NCBI GenBank assembly: GCA_035547675.1
Contig: DASZUI010000160.1
Span: 1-47,336, forward strand
Source: DASZTU01 sp035547675
GTDB lineage: Bacteria; Pseudomonadota; Alphaproteobacteria; Rhizobiales; Devosiaceae
Length of the DNA stretch: 47,336 nt
Direction of reading: 5' to 3'
Part shown: positions 24,496 to 32,875 of the stretch, one piece after another
How the letters are laid out: each line of letters starts with the position of its first letter
Numbering within the stretch: position 1 is the first letter of the stretch
Made by a program: the position numbers and the translations under genes
The notes under the pieces: generated by a model
The model's input: the letters and a program-made list of their open reading frames with translations, nothing else
Databases searched by the model: none
Told to the model about the DNA's origin: nothing

Positions 24496-25634
24496 TGTCC
24501 GCCGATCTGATGATCCGCAATGCGAAGATCGTCCTCCCGGAGGAGGTGATCGACGGCTCGCTGTCGACGACGAATGGCGCCATCGCCTCGGTCGATGCCG
24601 GGTCTTCGGCGATGGGGATCGATTTCGAAAACGACTACCTCATCCCGGGCCTGGTCGAGCTCCATACCGACCAGCTCGAAGGCCATTACCGGCCCCGGCC
24701 GGGCGTCTATTGGGACCCGGTGCTGGCGCTGCAGGCGCATGACGCGCAATTGGCAAGCTCGGGCATCACCACGGTGTTCGATGCGCTCAGGATCGGCTCG
24801 GATGTCGAGATGCCGGGCATGGCGGACCATGTCGACGTGCTGATCGAGGCGGTCACCAAATCGGTCGCCGACGGGCGGCTCAGGGCCGACCACAAGGTGC
24901 ATTTGCGCTGCGAACTGCCGGCCTATGACGTGGTCGAGCATTTCGAGCGCTTCTGCGATCTGCCGATCGTGCGGCTCGCCTCGGTGATGGACCACACGCC
25001 CGGGCAGCGGCAATACCAGACGATCGAGAAGTTCCGGCAGTATTACAAGGAGCGCATGCGTTTCACCGATGCGGAGATGGACGCCTTCATCGCCGACCGG
25101 CACAATGAGCAGGCGCAATATTCGGACAAGCACCGCCGGGCGATCCTGAAGCGCGGCAAGGCGGCGGGCATCGCCTTTGCCAGCCATGACGACGCCACCG
25201 AGGCGCACGTCGCCCAGTCCGTCGCCGACGGCGTTTCGATCGCCGAATTCCCCACCACGATGGTGGCGGCGCGGGCCTCGCACGAGGCCGGCCTCGCCGT
25301 ACTGATGGGCGCGCCCAATATCGTGCGCGGCGGCTCGCACTCCGGCAATATCTCGGCGCTCGAACTGGCCAAGGAAAGCCTGCTCGATGTGGTTTCCTCC
25401 GATTATGTGCCCTTCGCGCTGCTGCAGGCGGCCTTCCTGCTGCCGGAGCAGGCCGATAACATCACCCTCCCCGCCGCCATCGCCATGGTGACCCGGACGC
25501 CGGCCAAGGCCGTGGGCCTCACCGACCGCGGCGAGATCGCCATCGGCAAGCGCGCGGATCTGGTGCAGGTCAGGCTGATCGCGGGCAAGCCGGTGGTCAA
25601 GAGCGTGTGGCGGCAGGGCGAGCGGGTGGCCTGA
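24495..25634 (+). CDS. phnM: Alpha-D-ribose 1-methylphosphonate 5-triphosphate diphosphatase PhnM
   Basis: This amidohydrolase-fold protein of 379 residues removes pyrophosphate from ribose-1-phosphonate 5-triphosphate in the C-P lyase pathway. Metal and family motifs are present: LIPGLVELHTDQLEGHYRPRPG around His57, SVMDHTPGQRQY, FASHDDATEAHV, and ALMG-like VLMGAPNIVRGGSHSGN. The ATG at 24495 follows AGGAG by 8 bases and overlaps the previous gene. Neither phnGHIJK nor phnL lies in the window, and phnN is about 19 kb away. Confidence 0.95.
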   Translation: MSADLMIRNAKIVLPEEVIDGSLSTTNGAIASVDAGSSAMGIDFENDYLIPGLVELHTDQLEGHYRPRPGVYWDPVLALQAHDAQLASSGITTVFDALRIGSDVEMPGMADHVDVLIEAVTKSVADGRLRADHKVHLRCELPAYDVVEHFERFCDLPIVRLASVMDHTPGQRQYQTIEKFRQYYKERMRFTDAEMDAFIADRHNEQAQYSDKHRRAILKRGKAAGIAFASHDDATEAHVAQSVADGVSIAEFPTTMVAARASHEAGLAVLMGAPNIVRGGSHSGNISALELAKESLLDVVSSDYVPFALLQAAFLLPEQADNITLPAAIAMVTRTPAKAVGLTDRGEIAIGKRADLVQVRLIAGKPVVKSVWRQGERVA

Positions 25635-25652
25635 TCACGGGTGGTGCTTGGG

Positions 25653-25678
25653 AAACTGGATTCCCGCCTGTGCGGGAA
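25653..25678 (+). repeat. Single ATTCC-type hairpin between phnM and the small ORF
   Basis: AAACTGGATTCCCGCCTGTG followed by CGGGAA is one arm of the family that occurs as paired inverted arms at 31781-31878. Here it stands alone and differs in the loop. Confidence 0.7.
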
Positions 25679-25735
25679 CCCGGTTTGGCAGCCAAGCCGT
25701 CGCTGCAACGTTGTCGTCTCAAAACGGAGAGCGTC

Positions 25736-25912
25736 ATGGACGAGGCACGGCTGGAGCGCATCCTGACGGCGATCGCGCTGGAACTGAACCGGCAGGGCGT
25801 TACCGCCGATGCCGAGGCACTGGCACATGCCGTCGAGGCGGCGATCGACGCGCCGCCGCCGCGCGACGAGGGCAGGACGCCGGACGAACTCAACGCCAGC
25901 AATGACGAATAG
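25736..25912 (+). CDS. Small acidic hypothetical protein
   Basis: This 58-residue frame starts MDEARLERILTAIALELNRQ and is mainly helical, with an acidic Pro-rich tail (DAPPPRDEGRTPDELNASND). No family is recognised. GGAG stands just before the ATG, and codon use matches the neighbours. The ATG at 25736 is preferred because the longer upstream frame reads through a repeat hairpin (25653-25678). It follows phnM by about 100 bp and could be co-transcribed with it. Confidence 0.6.
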   Translation: MDEARLERILTAIALELNRQGVTADAEALAHAVEAAIDAPPPRDEGRTPDELNASNDE

Positions 25913-26070
25913 CGGCAGGACTGCCGGTGTTGCCCCGGGCCGCCCGCGCCTGTTAGGCTTGGACTTCGTGTCCCCGAACCTCGCGATAGTTCCATGATCA
26001 CCGGATCGCTGCTCTTCTTCCCGGCCGGCCCGTCGATGGCGGCGCGCCGCGCGGGGACGGGTCGCCGGGC

Positions 26071-27477
26071 GTGACCGGCCCGCGCATCGTCGGGGTTGTC
26101 GATATCAGCAAGGCCAATGTGAAGGTGGCGCTGATCGACGCTGGGGCGCGCACCGAACTCGCCGCCCGCCGCGTGCCCAATCTGGTCCTCGCCGAGGGAC
26201 CCTATCCGCATTTCGACACAGCCGGCGCCTGGGACTTCATCTGCACGGCGCTGGCCGAACTCAATGCCGAAATGCCGATCGAAGCGCTGAGCGTCACCAC
26301 GCATGGCGCATCGGCGGCGTTGCTCGACGCCACGGGCAATCTCGCGCTGCCGGTGCTCGACTACGAATTCACCGGGCCCGACGAGTTCGCCGCCGAATAT
26401 GACGCGGTGCGGCCGGAATTCATCGAAAGCTTCACGCCGCGGCTGCCGGCGGGGCTCAATCTCGGCGCGCAACTGTTCTGGCAGGCGCGGCGCTTTCCCG
26501 AAGCCTTCGCCGCGACGCGCTTCGTCGTGCCCTACCCGCAATATTGGAGCTACCGGCTCAGCGGGACCGTGGCCGCCGAAATCACTTCGCTCGGCTGCCA
26601 CACGGACCTCTGGAATTTCGAGACCGACCTCTATTCCTCGCTGGTGATCCGCGAGGGCTGGCTCGACAAGATGCCGGCGGTGCGCCGGGCGGACGACATA
26701 TTGGGCCCGCTCAGGCCCGAGCTGGCCGAGCAGATGGGCTTCCGGCGGCCGGTGCCGGTCTGCTGCGGCATCCACAATACCAGCGCCTCGCTGCTGCCGC
26801 ACCTGATCGGCCGGCGGCCACCCTTCGCGGTGGTGGCGAGCGGCACCTGGGTGGTTTGCGCCGCGCCGGGGGCGGACCTGTCGGGGCTCGATCCGCGGCG
26901 CGACTGCCTCGCCAATATCGATGTGTTCGGCCGGCCCTACGCCTCGTCGCGCTTCATGGGCGGCCGCGAATTCGCGCTGCTGGTCGAGGGCGAGACGCCC
27001 AGGCCGACGGAAGCCGGCATTACGCGGGTGCTCAGCCAGCCGGTGATGCTGCTGCCTTCGGTGGTCGAGGGCTCGGGGCCATTTCCCGATCACAGGGCGC
27101 GCTGGACGGTGCCGCGGGAGACGCTGGACCGGGAGACGATCGCCATCGCCGCCTCGTTCTACCTCGCGCTGATGACGGCCGAATGCCTGGAGCTGGCGGG
27201 CGCCGACGGCGACATCGCGGTCGACGGCCAATTGGCGGCCAACGGGCTCTATCTCGAAATGCTCGCCGCGGCGACGGCGCGGCCGGTGACCGCCATGCGC
27301 CCCAGCACGGACGACCGGGACGTGGGCGCGGCGCTGCTGCTCGATCTCGAGGGTGCCGGGCCGGCGCCGGAGGGCGTCGCGGTGGCGCCGCACCAGGTCG
27401 CGGCCATGGTGCATTATGCGCAGCGCTGGCGCGAGCTGGTGGATAGCTGGACGCCGGCGCCGGCTGCTACGCCCTAG
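26071..27477 (+). CDS. FGGY-family carbohydrate kinase
   Basis: This 468-residue protein has the two-domain ASKHA fold. GVVDISKANVKVALID opens the first nucleotide motif, VTTHGASAALLD is the phosphate-1-type segment, VASGTWVVCA marks the second half, and DIAVDGQLAANGLYLEML near 390-405 is the FGGY-like C-terminal box. Such kinases phosphorylate rhamnulose, fuculose, xylulose or related ketoses; the exact sugar is not evident. The start is GTG at 26071. The TAG stop is formed by the first bases of the CTAGAGC repeat element. The gene is convergent to the CE7 esterase. Confidence 0.85.
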   Translation: MTGPRIVGVVDISKANVKVALIDAGARTELAARRVPNLVLAEGPYPHFDTAGAWDFICTALAELNAEMPIEALSVTTHGASAALLDATGNLALPVLDYEFTGPDEFAAEYDAVRPEFIESFTPRLPAGLNLGAQLFWQARRFPEAFAATRFVVPYPQYWSYRLSGTVAAEITSLGCHTDLWNFETDLYSSLVIREGWLDKMPAVRRADDILGPLRPELAEQMGFRRPVPVCCGIHNTSASLLPHLIGRRPPFAVVASGTWVVCAAPGADLSGLDPRRDCLANIDVFGRPYASSRFMGGREFALLVEGETPRPTEAGITRVLSQPVMLLPSVVEGSGPFPDHRARWTVPRETLDRETIAIAASFYLALMTAECLELAGADGDIAVDGQLAANGLYLEMLAAATARPVTAMRPSTDDRDVGAALLLDLEGAGPAPEGVAVAPHQVAAMVHYAQRWRELVDSWTPAPAATP

Positions 27478-27580
27478 AGCATTTTACGTTCCGACTGAGT
27501 CAGAACGTGAGCTCTAAGTTCTTGAGTTGTCGCGTTTTCGAACCGGAAAAGTGGAACCACTTTTCCTGAAAACGCTCTAG
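27474..27580. repeat. CTAGAGC-bounded palindromic element, stop codon to stop codon
   Basis: The 107-bp unit begins CTAGAGCATTTTACGTTCCG and ends TTTTCCTGAAAACGCTCTAG, so its ends are inverted repeats (CTAGAGC / GCTCTAG). The interior has GTTCCGACTGAGTCAGAAC and AAAAGTGGAACCACTTTT dyads. Its left CTAG supplies the TAG of the kinase (27475-27477) and its right CTAG, read on the minus strand, supplies the TAG of the esterase (27577-27579). This repeat type is common in Rhizobiales genomes, to my knowledge. It likely acts as a bidirectional terminator. Confidence 0.85.
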
Positions 27581-28545
27581 CCGAACCGCTTCGCCAGCCA
27601 GTCCAGTTGTTCGCGGGCCTGGAAGATGCCGCCGCCTTCATGGTCGTTGAAGGCGTAGTCGATGATCGACTTGTCGGCCGAGCGCAGGGCATTAAAGGCG
27701 GCATAGACGGTCGAGGGCGGGCAGATCGTGTCCATTTGCGCTACCGAGACCAGGGCCGGCGCGCCGATACGCTGGGCGAAGACGGTGCCGTCGAAATAGC
27801 GCAGGGTGTCGAAGACCTGCCGGACATGGTCGCGGTGGATGGCGAGATAGCGCGAAATTTCGAGATAGGGGTCGCGCTGCGCGATGCGGACCGCGCGCGG
27901 AAAATCGCACAGGAAGGGCACGTCGGCCATGATCGCCCCGATGCGCGGCTCCAGCCCCGCGGCGGCGAGCGAAATACCGCCGCCCTGGCTGCCGCCCACC
28001 ACTGCGATATGCGCGCCGTCGACCGCGGGGTGGCTGACCCCCGCCTCGACGGCCCGCACCGCATCGGTGAAGACGCGTCGATAGTAATAGGTCGCCGGGC
28101 TCAGTATGCCGCGCGTCATGAAGCCGGGATGGGCCGCGTCCGAGCCGACCGGGTCGGCGGTATCGCCGGGCGACCAGGCGCTGCCCTGCCCGCGCGTATC
28201 CATGACCAGATGGGCATAGCCCGCCGCCGGCCAGGCGAGATGTTCGAGCGGCAGCGAGCGGCCGCCGCCATAGCCGATATAGCGGATGACGAGCGGCAGT
28301 TTTCCCGTCGCACCGCGCGGCAGGATGAACCAGCCCTTGACCTCCTGCCCGGCAAAGCCGGCATAGCTCAGATCGAAGACGTCGAAGAGCTTCAGGCCGC
28401 TATCGACGGGCACGAAGCGGGCCGAGATAGGCACCTGGCGGGCCTCGGCGAGAGTCGCCGACCAGAAGGCGTCGAAATCGGCGGGCGGGACCACCTCGCT
28501 GCGATAGGTCTGCAGCAGGTCGGGCCTGAGATCGTAAAGCGGCAT
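27577..28545 (-). CDS. Carbohydrate esterase family 7 (acetyl xylan esterase / cephalosporin-C deacetylase type)
   Basis: This 322-residue alpha/beta hydrolase has all CE7 signatures: the RGQ motif (Arg118-Gly-Gln120 in MDTRGQG), GGSQGGG with nucleophile Ser186, and Asp272 plus the HE motif with His302 (NDHEGG). Family members remove acetyl groups from xylo-oligosaccharides and other short acetylated sugars, as hexamers in the cytoplasm. No signal peptide is seen, so it would deacetylate sugars after uptake. It is the distal gene of a minus-strand operon with the dehydratase and the ABC ATPase. The TAG stop lies in the CTAGAGC repeat. Confidence 0.93.
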   Translation of the reverse strand: MPLYDLRPDLLQTYRSEVVPPADFDAFWSATLAEARQVPISARFVPVDSGLKLFDVFDLSYAGFAGQEVKGWFILPRGATGKLPLVIRYIGYGGGRSLPLEHLAWPAAGYAHLVMDTRGQGSAWSPGDTADPVGSDAAHPGFMTRGILSPATYYYRRVFTDAVRAVEAGVSHPAVDGAHIAVVGGSQGGGISLAAAGLEPRIGAIMADVPFLCDFPRAVRIAQRDPYLEISRYLAIHRDHVRQVFDTLRYFDGTVFAQRIGAPALVSVAQMDTICPPSTVYAAFNALRSADKSIIDYAFNDHEGGGIFQAREQLDWLAKRFG

Positions 28546-28568
28546 GGGATTCTCGAATGGGGTTTAGG

Positions 28569-29741
28569 TTACCAATCGACCACGGTGCCGTCGTCGAGCA
28601 CCGCGTTCATGGTGTGATAGACTTCAGGTTTGAAGGGGTGGGCGGCGCAGGCCTTCTCGTCCACCTCGACGCCGAGGCCGGGCCGGTCGGGCAATTGCCA
28701 GTGGCCGTCCACCATTTTGATGGGCCCGTCGACCACATCGAAATACCAGGGTACGGCGCCGACCATTTCCTCCTGGATCAGATGATTGGGCGTGGAGACG
28801 GCGAAATGCAGCGCCGCCGCGCCGGCTATGGGGCCGAGCGGATTGTGCGGCGCGATGCCGATGGAGGCGGTTTCGGCCATGGCGGCGATCTTCTTGGCCT
28901 CGCTCAGCCCGCCGCAATGGGCGATGTCGGGCTGGGCGATGTCGACGGCGCGCAGGCGGAAGATTTCGTCGAACTCGACGCGCTCGACCAGTCGCTCGCC
29001 CGCCGCGATCGGCACCGGGGACTTTTCCGCGATGCGGGCGAGGCTACGCGCATCGCCCGGCTGGATCGGCTCCTCCACGAACATCGGACCATAGGGCGCG
29101 ACGGCCTCGATGAAGGCGAGCGCCGTGCCCGGGCTACCGGCGCGGCCGTGGAAATCGAGCATGATCTCTACATCCGGGCCCACGGCTTCGCGCAGCGCCT
29201 GCATCAGCTTTTCGACATGGCGCACGGCCGCCTGGGGCGCATGCTGGTGGACATAGGGCAGGTTGACGAATTTGAAGGCCTTGTAGCCGCGCCCCACCAC
29301 TTCGCGGGCGCGCTCGACCAAAGGATCGACGGAATCGGTCTCATAGACCGCCCGCATGTCGCCGAAGCCCAGATGGGTATAGACGCGCACCCGGTCGCGC
29401 ACCTTGCCGCCGAGCAGCTTATAGGTCGGCACGCCGTAATGCTTGCCGGCAATGTCCCAGAGCGCGACCTCGATGCCCGAGATCGCGCTCATGCCGATGG
29501 CGCCGAGGTGCCAGAAGGACTGCTTTTTCATCACCCGCACGGCCTGCTCGATGTCGAGCGGGTCCCGCCCGATGATGAGCGGGGCGAGGTCCTCGATCGA
29601 GCCGGCGACGCCGCGGGTTTTCCACTCCAGCGTCGCCTCGCCCCAGCCGTAAAGGCCGGGAACATCGGTCTCGACCTTCACAAAGACCCAGTTGCGCATC
29701 TCCGCATTGACGATGCGGGCGCTGACGGCGGTGATTTTCAT
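28569..29741 (-). CDS. dgoD: Enolase-superfamily sugar-acid dehydratase, D-galactonate dehydratase type
   Basis: This 390-residue mandelate racemase/muconate lactonising enzyme family protein has metal ligands Asp196 (MLDFHGR), Glu223 (FVEEP) and Glu249 (AAGERL). The acid/base residues His198 and His299 (APHNPLGP) are placed as in Escherichia coli DgoD, and the C-terminus GLGVEVDE closely follows it. The reaction is galactonate to 2-keto-3-deoxy-galactonate; close relatives prefer other aldonates, so substrate is a moderate inference. It lies in a minus-strand group, 23 bp before the CE7 gene and 36 bp after the ABC ATPase gene, consistent with one operon. Confidence 0.82.
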   Translation of the reverse strand: MKITAVSARIVNAEMRNWVFVKVETDVPGLYGWGEATLEWKTRGVAGSIEDLAPLIIGRDPLDIEQAVRVMKKQSFWHLGAIGMSAISGIEVALWDIAGKHYGVPTYKLLGGKVRDRVRVYTHLGFGDMRAVYETDSVDPLVERAREVVGRGYKAFKFVNLPYVHQHAPQAAVRHVEKLMQALREAVGPDVEIMLDFHGRAGSPGTALAFIEAVAPYGPMFVEEPIQPGDARSLARIAEKSPVPIAAGERLVERVEFDEIFRLRAVDIAQPDIAHCGGLSEAKKIAAMAETASIGIAPHNPLGPIAGAAALHFAVSTPNHLIQEEMVGAVPWYFDVVDGPIKMVDGHWQLPDRPGLGVEVDEKACAAHPFKPEVYHTMNAVLDDGTVVDW

Positions 29742-29777
29742 GGGTGTCCCCTCCCAAAGACACCCAGAAAGCGTGGC

Positions 29778-30830
<1,053 letters not shown>

Positions 30831-31028
30831 AGTCACTTTCCTGCCCGTCGGGCGGTTGGGCGGCGCTGCCGGGACAACGATTGACGTCCCGCCTCCTTGC
30901 TGAGGGCCCCGCCTGGAAGGCCGTGATGATTAACGGGTTATGCCGGCATTGCAACTGGTCCCGCACACGGACTGCTGGACAGGGCGGGCGAATCGGCCGA
31001 ACGCCATCGGCAACAGGAGGAGATCGGG

Positions 31029-31766
31029 ATGCGCGAGGAAAAGATCGAAGACGTGGCCAAAGCGCTGGCCGGGGCCTATCGCGACACGGGCGCGGTCGTG
31101 CCCGCGGCGGGACTTGCCGACCTCACGGTCGAGGAGGCGGCCGAAATCCAGCAGCGCGTCGTCGAGATGCTGGGCGAGCGCGTGCCGGTCGCCAAAGTGG
31201 GGCTCAGTTCCGAGGGCGTGCTCACCGCCGCCCCGATCATGGGCTCGCTGGTGATCGGCAGCGGCGGCACGATGGCGCTGCCGAAGCGCGGGCTCATCGG
31301 CATCGAGGTGGAGCTCGCGGCGCGCCTCAAGGCCGACGTGACGCCCGAGCTGGCGCGCGGCGACATCCGCAACGCGGTCGACGCCCTGGTTTGCGGTATC
31401 GAGATCATTGGTTCGCGGCTCGACGACCGCCGGCAGGCCGGCCCCGCGGGTCCCCTCGCCGACAATCTCAATTCGGCCGGCTATGTGGTGGGCGGCGAGT
31501 GGACCCATGGCGAACTGGTCGACGGGCTCGAGATCGAGGTGCGCGCCGACGACGCGCTGGTCTATACGGGCGAGGCGCAGCACCCGGTTGGCGACGTGCT
31601 GCGCCCGCTCGCCATGCTGGGGCGGGACGGCTGGAAAAGCGTGGTGCCCAAGGCCGGCATGGTGATCACCACGGGGGCGCTGTGCGGCATCGTGCCGGTG
31701 CCCATGCCATCGCTGATCTCGGTGCGGATCGGGGATGGGCCCGAGGTGACGGTCCGGTTCGCGTGA
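31029..31766 (+). CDS. 2-keto-4-pentenoate hydratase-like (fumarylacetoacetase superfamily)
   Basis: This 245-residue protein resembles the MhpD/hydratase-decarboxylase group of the FAH superfamily. It has VAKVGLSSEG near residues 52-61, IGIEVELAARL with the metal-ligand Glu pair near 92-95, and GIEIIGSRLDD near 122-132. The C-terminal TTGALCGIVPV carries the family end. It would hydrate or decarboxylate a 2-keto-enoate, but the substrate is unknown. The ribosome site CAGGAGGAG precedes the ATG. It is divergent from the ABC ATPase and convergent to the SDR at 31891. Confidence 0.82.
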   Translation: MREEKIEDVAKALAGAYRDTGAVVPAAGLADLTVEEAAEIQQRVVEMLGERVPVAKVGLSSEGVLTAAPIMGSLVIGSGGTMALPKRGLIGIEVELAARLKADVTPELARGDIRNAVDALVCGIEIIGSRLDDRRQAGPAGPLADNLNSAGYVVGGEWTHGELVDGLEIEVRADDALVYTGEAQHPVGDVLRPLAMLGRDGWKSVVPKAGMVITTGALCGIVPVPMPSLISVRIGDGPEVTVRFA

Positions 31767-31780
31767 GGATTGCGGAAACA

Positions 31781-31878
31781 AAACTGGATTCCCGCCTTCG
31801 CGGGAATGACGATGTGGAATTTGGTAGGACCCTCGTCCACCCACTGCCGTCATTCCCGCGAAGGCGGGAATCCAGTTT
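31781..31878. repeat. 31-bp perfect inverted repeat between convergent genes
   Basis: The left arm 31781-31811 (starts AAACTGGATTCCCGCC) and the right arm 31848-31878 are exact inverse copies over 31 bp, separated by 36 bp. Each arm is itself a hairpin ATTCCCGC-CTTC-GCGGGAAT. It lies 15 bp after the hydratase stop and 12 bp before the SDR stop, and so is well placed to end both transcripts. Confidence 0.85.
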
Positions 31879-31890
31879 AATTGAATTCGC

Positions 31891-32670
31891 CTACACCAGC
31901 AGCGACTGGGCGCCGTCGATCCAGACGGGCGTGCCGGTGATGTGCCGGGCGCGGTCGGAGGCGAGGAAGGCGACGAGTTCGGCGACCTCCTCGGCGGTGC
32001 CGGCCTTGCCCCTGGTCAAGGGCACGGTGCCTTCGGGAAATTCGGCCGGCACCTTGGCCCGTTCGGTATGGCGCTGATGGGTGTTGTCGCTGATCTCGGT
32101 TTCGATGGCGCCGGGGCAGATGACGTTGACGCGGATCCGGTAGCGGGCCAGCTCCAGCGCCGCCATCTGGCCGAGCGCGAACTGGCCGGCCTTGGAGCTG
32201 GCATAGGCCGAGGCGCCGGCGGTGGTGAAGGTGCGCGTGCCGTTGATCGAGGCGGTGATGACGATGCTGCCGCCCTGGGCCTTCATCAGCGGCACCGCAT
32301 ATTTGAGGCTGAGGAAGGTGCCGCGCAGGTTGATCGCCAGCGTCTCGTCCCATTCCTCGGGGGTGAGCTCGTCGATGGGCGCCCAGGCGCCGTTCACCCC
32401 GGCATTGGCGAAGAGCACGTCGAGCCGGCCGAATTCGTGCCCGATCCGGGCGAAGACGTCCTCCATCGCCTTGGCGTCGTCCACGCTGGCGACGGCGATG
32501 ACGGCACGGCGGCCCTCGGCACCGATCTGGCGCGCCACCTGCTGCAGCTCGTCGGCGCTGCGGCTCAGCAGCACAAGATCGGCCCCGCCCTTGGCGAGAC
32601 GTATCGCCGCGGCGGCGCCGAGGCCCGAGCCGGCGCCGGTCACGAGGGCGATCTTTCCGTCGAATTCCAT
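31891..32670 (-). CDS. Short-chain dehydrogenase/reductase
   Basis: This 259-residue classical SDR has TGAGSGLG at 11-18, NAG near 89-91, and the catalytic triad Ser141, Tyr156 and Lys160 (YASSK). CPGAIETEI and a final DGAQSLLV complete the family pattern. It resembles glucose 1-dehydrogenase or 3-oxoacyl reductase-like SDRs; substrate is open. The ATG at 32670 was chosen because MEFDGKIALVTG is the canonical start; the longer upstream frame reads through a promoter region and lacks homology. It is divergent from the polyamine-type transport operon (205 bp between starts). Confidence 0.9.
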   Translation of the reverse strand: MEFDGKIALVTGAGSGLGAAAAIRLAKGGADLVLLSRSADELQQVARQIGAEGRRAVIAVASVDDAKAMEDVFARIGHEFGRLDVLFANAGVNGAWAPIDELTPEEWDETLAINLRGTFLSLKYAVPLMKAQGGSIVITASINGTRTFTTAGASAYASSKAGQFALGQMAALELARYRIRVNVICPGAIETEISDNTHQRHTERAKVPAEFPEGTVPLTRGKAGTAEEVAELVAFLASDRARHITGTPVWIDGAQSLLV

Positions 32671-32875
32671 GGCACGGCCCCGCCATTTCCTGCCCTGAGG
32701 CAATGTCGCGGCAGCGGCGTGGTTCCGCCCGCGTCGCCGCGGCGCGGTGGTGGGGAGAAAAATTTTGCTCGCCCCGGTGGCGGACAGAAATCGCGCCCTT
32801 CCACGGCGCTGGACTCGGGGACACCCGCTTCCGATAATAACGGCCGCGTTACCACAGCCCGCCAGCCGGCAGCCG

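Noticed and set aside
25994..26074. A 26-codon upstream frame that overlaps the GTG start of the FGGY kinase
   Set aside because: There is no ribosome binding site before its ATG and the peptide is not distinctive. The GTGA overlap may be chance.
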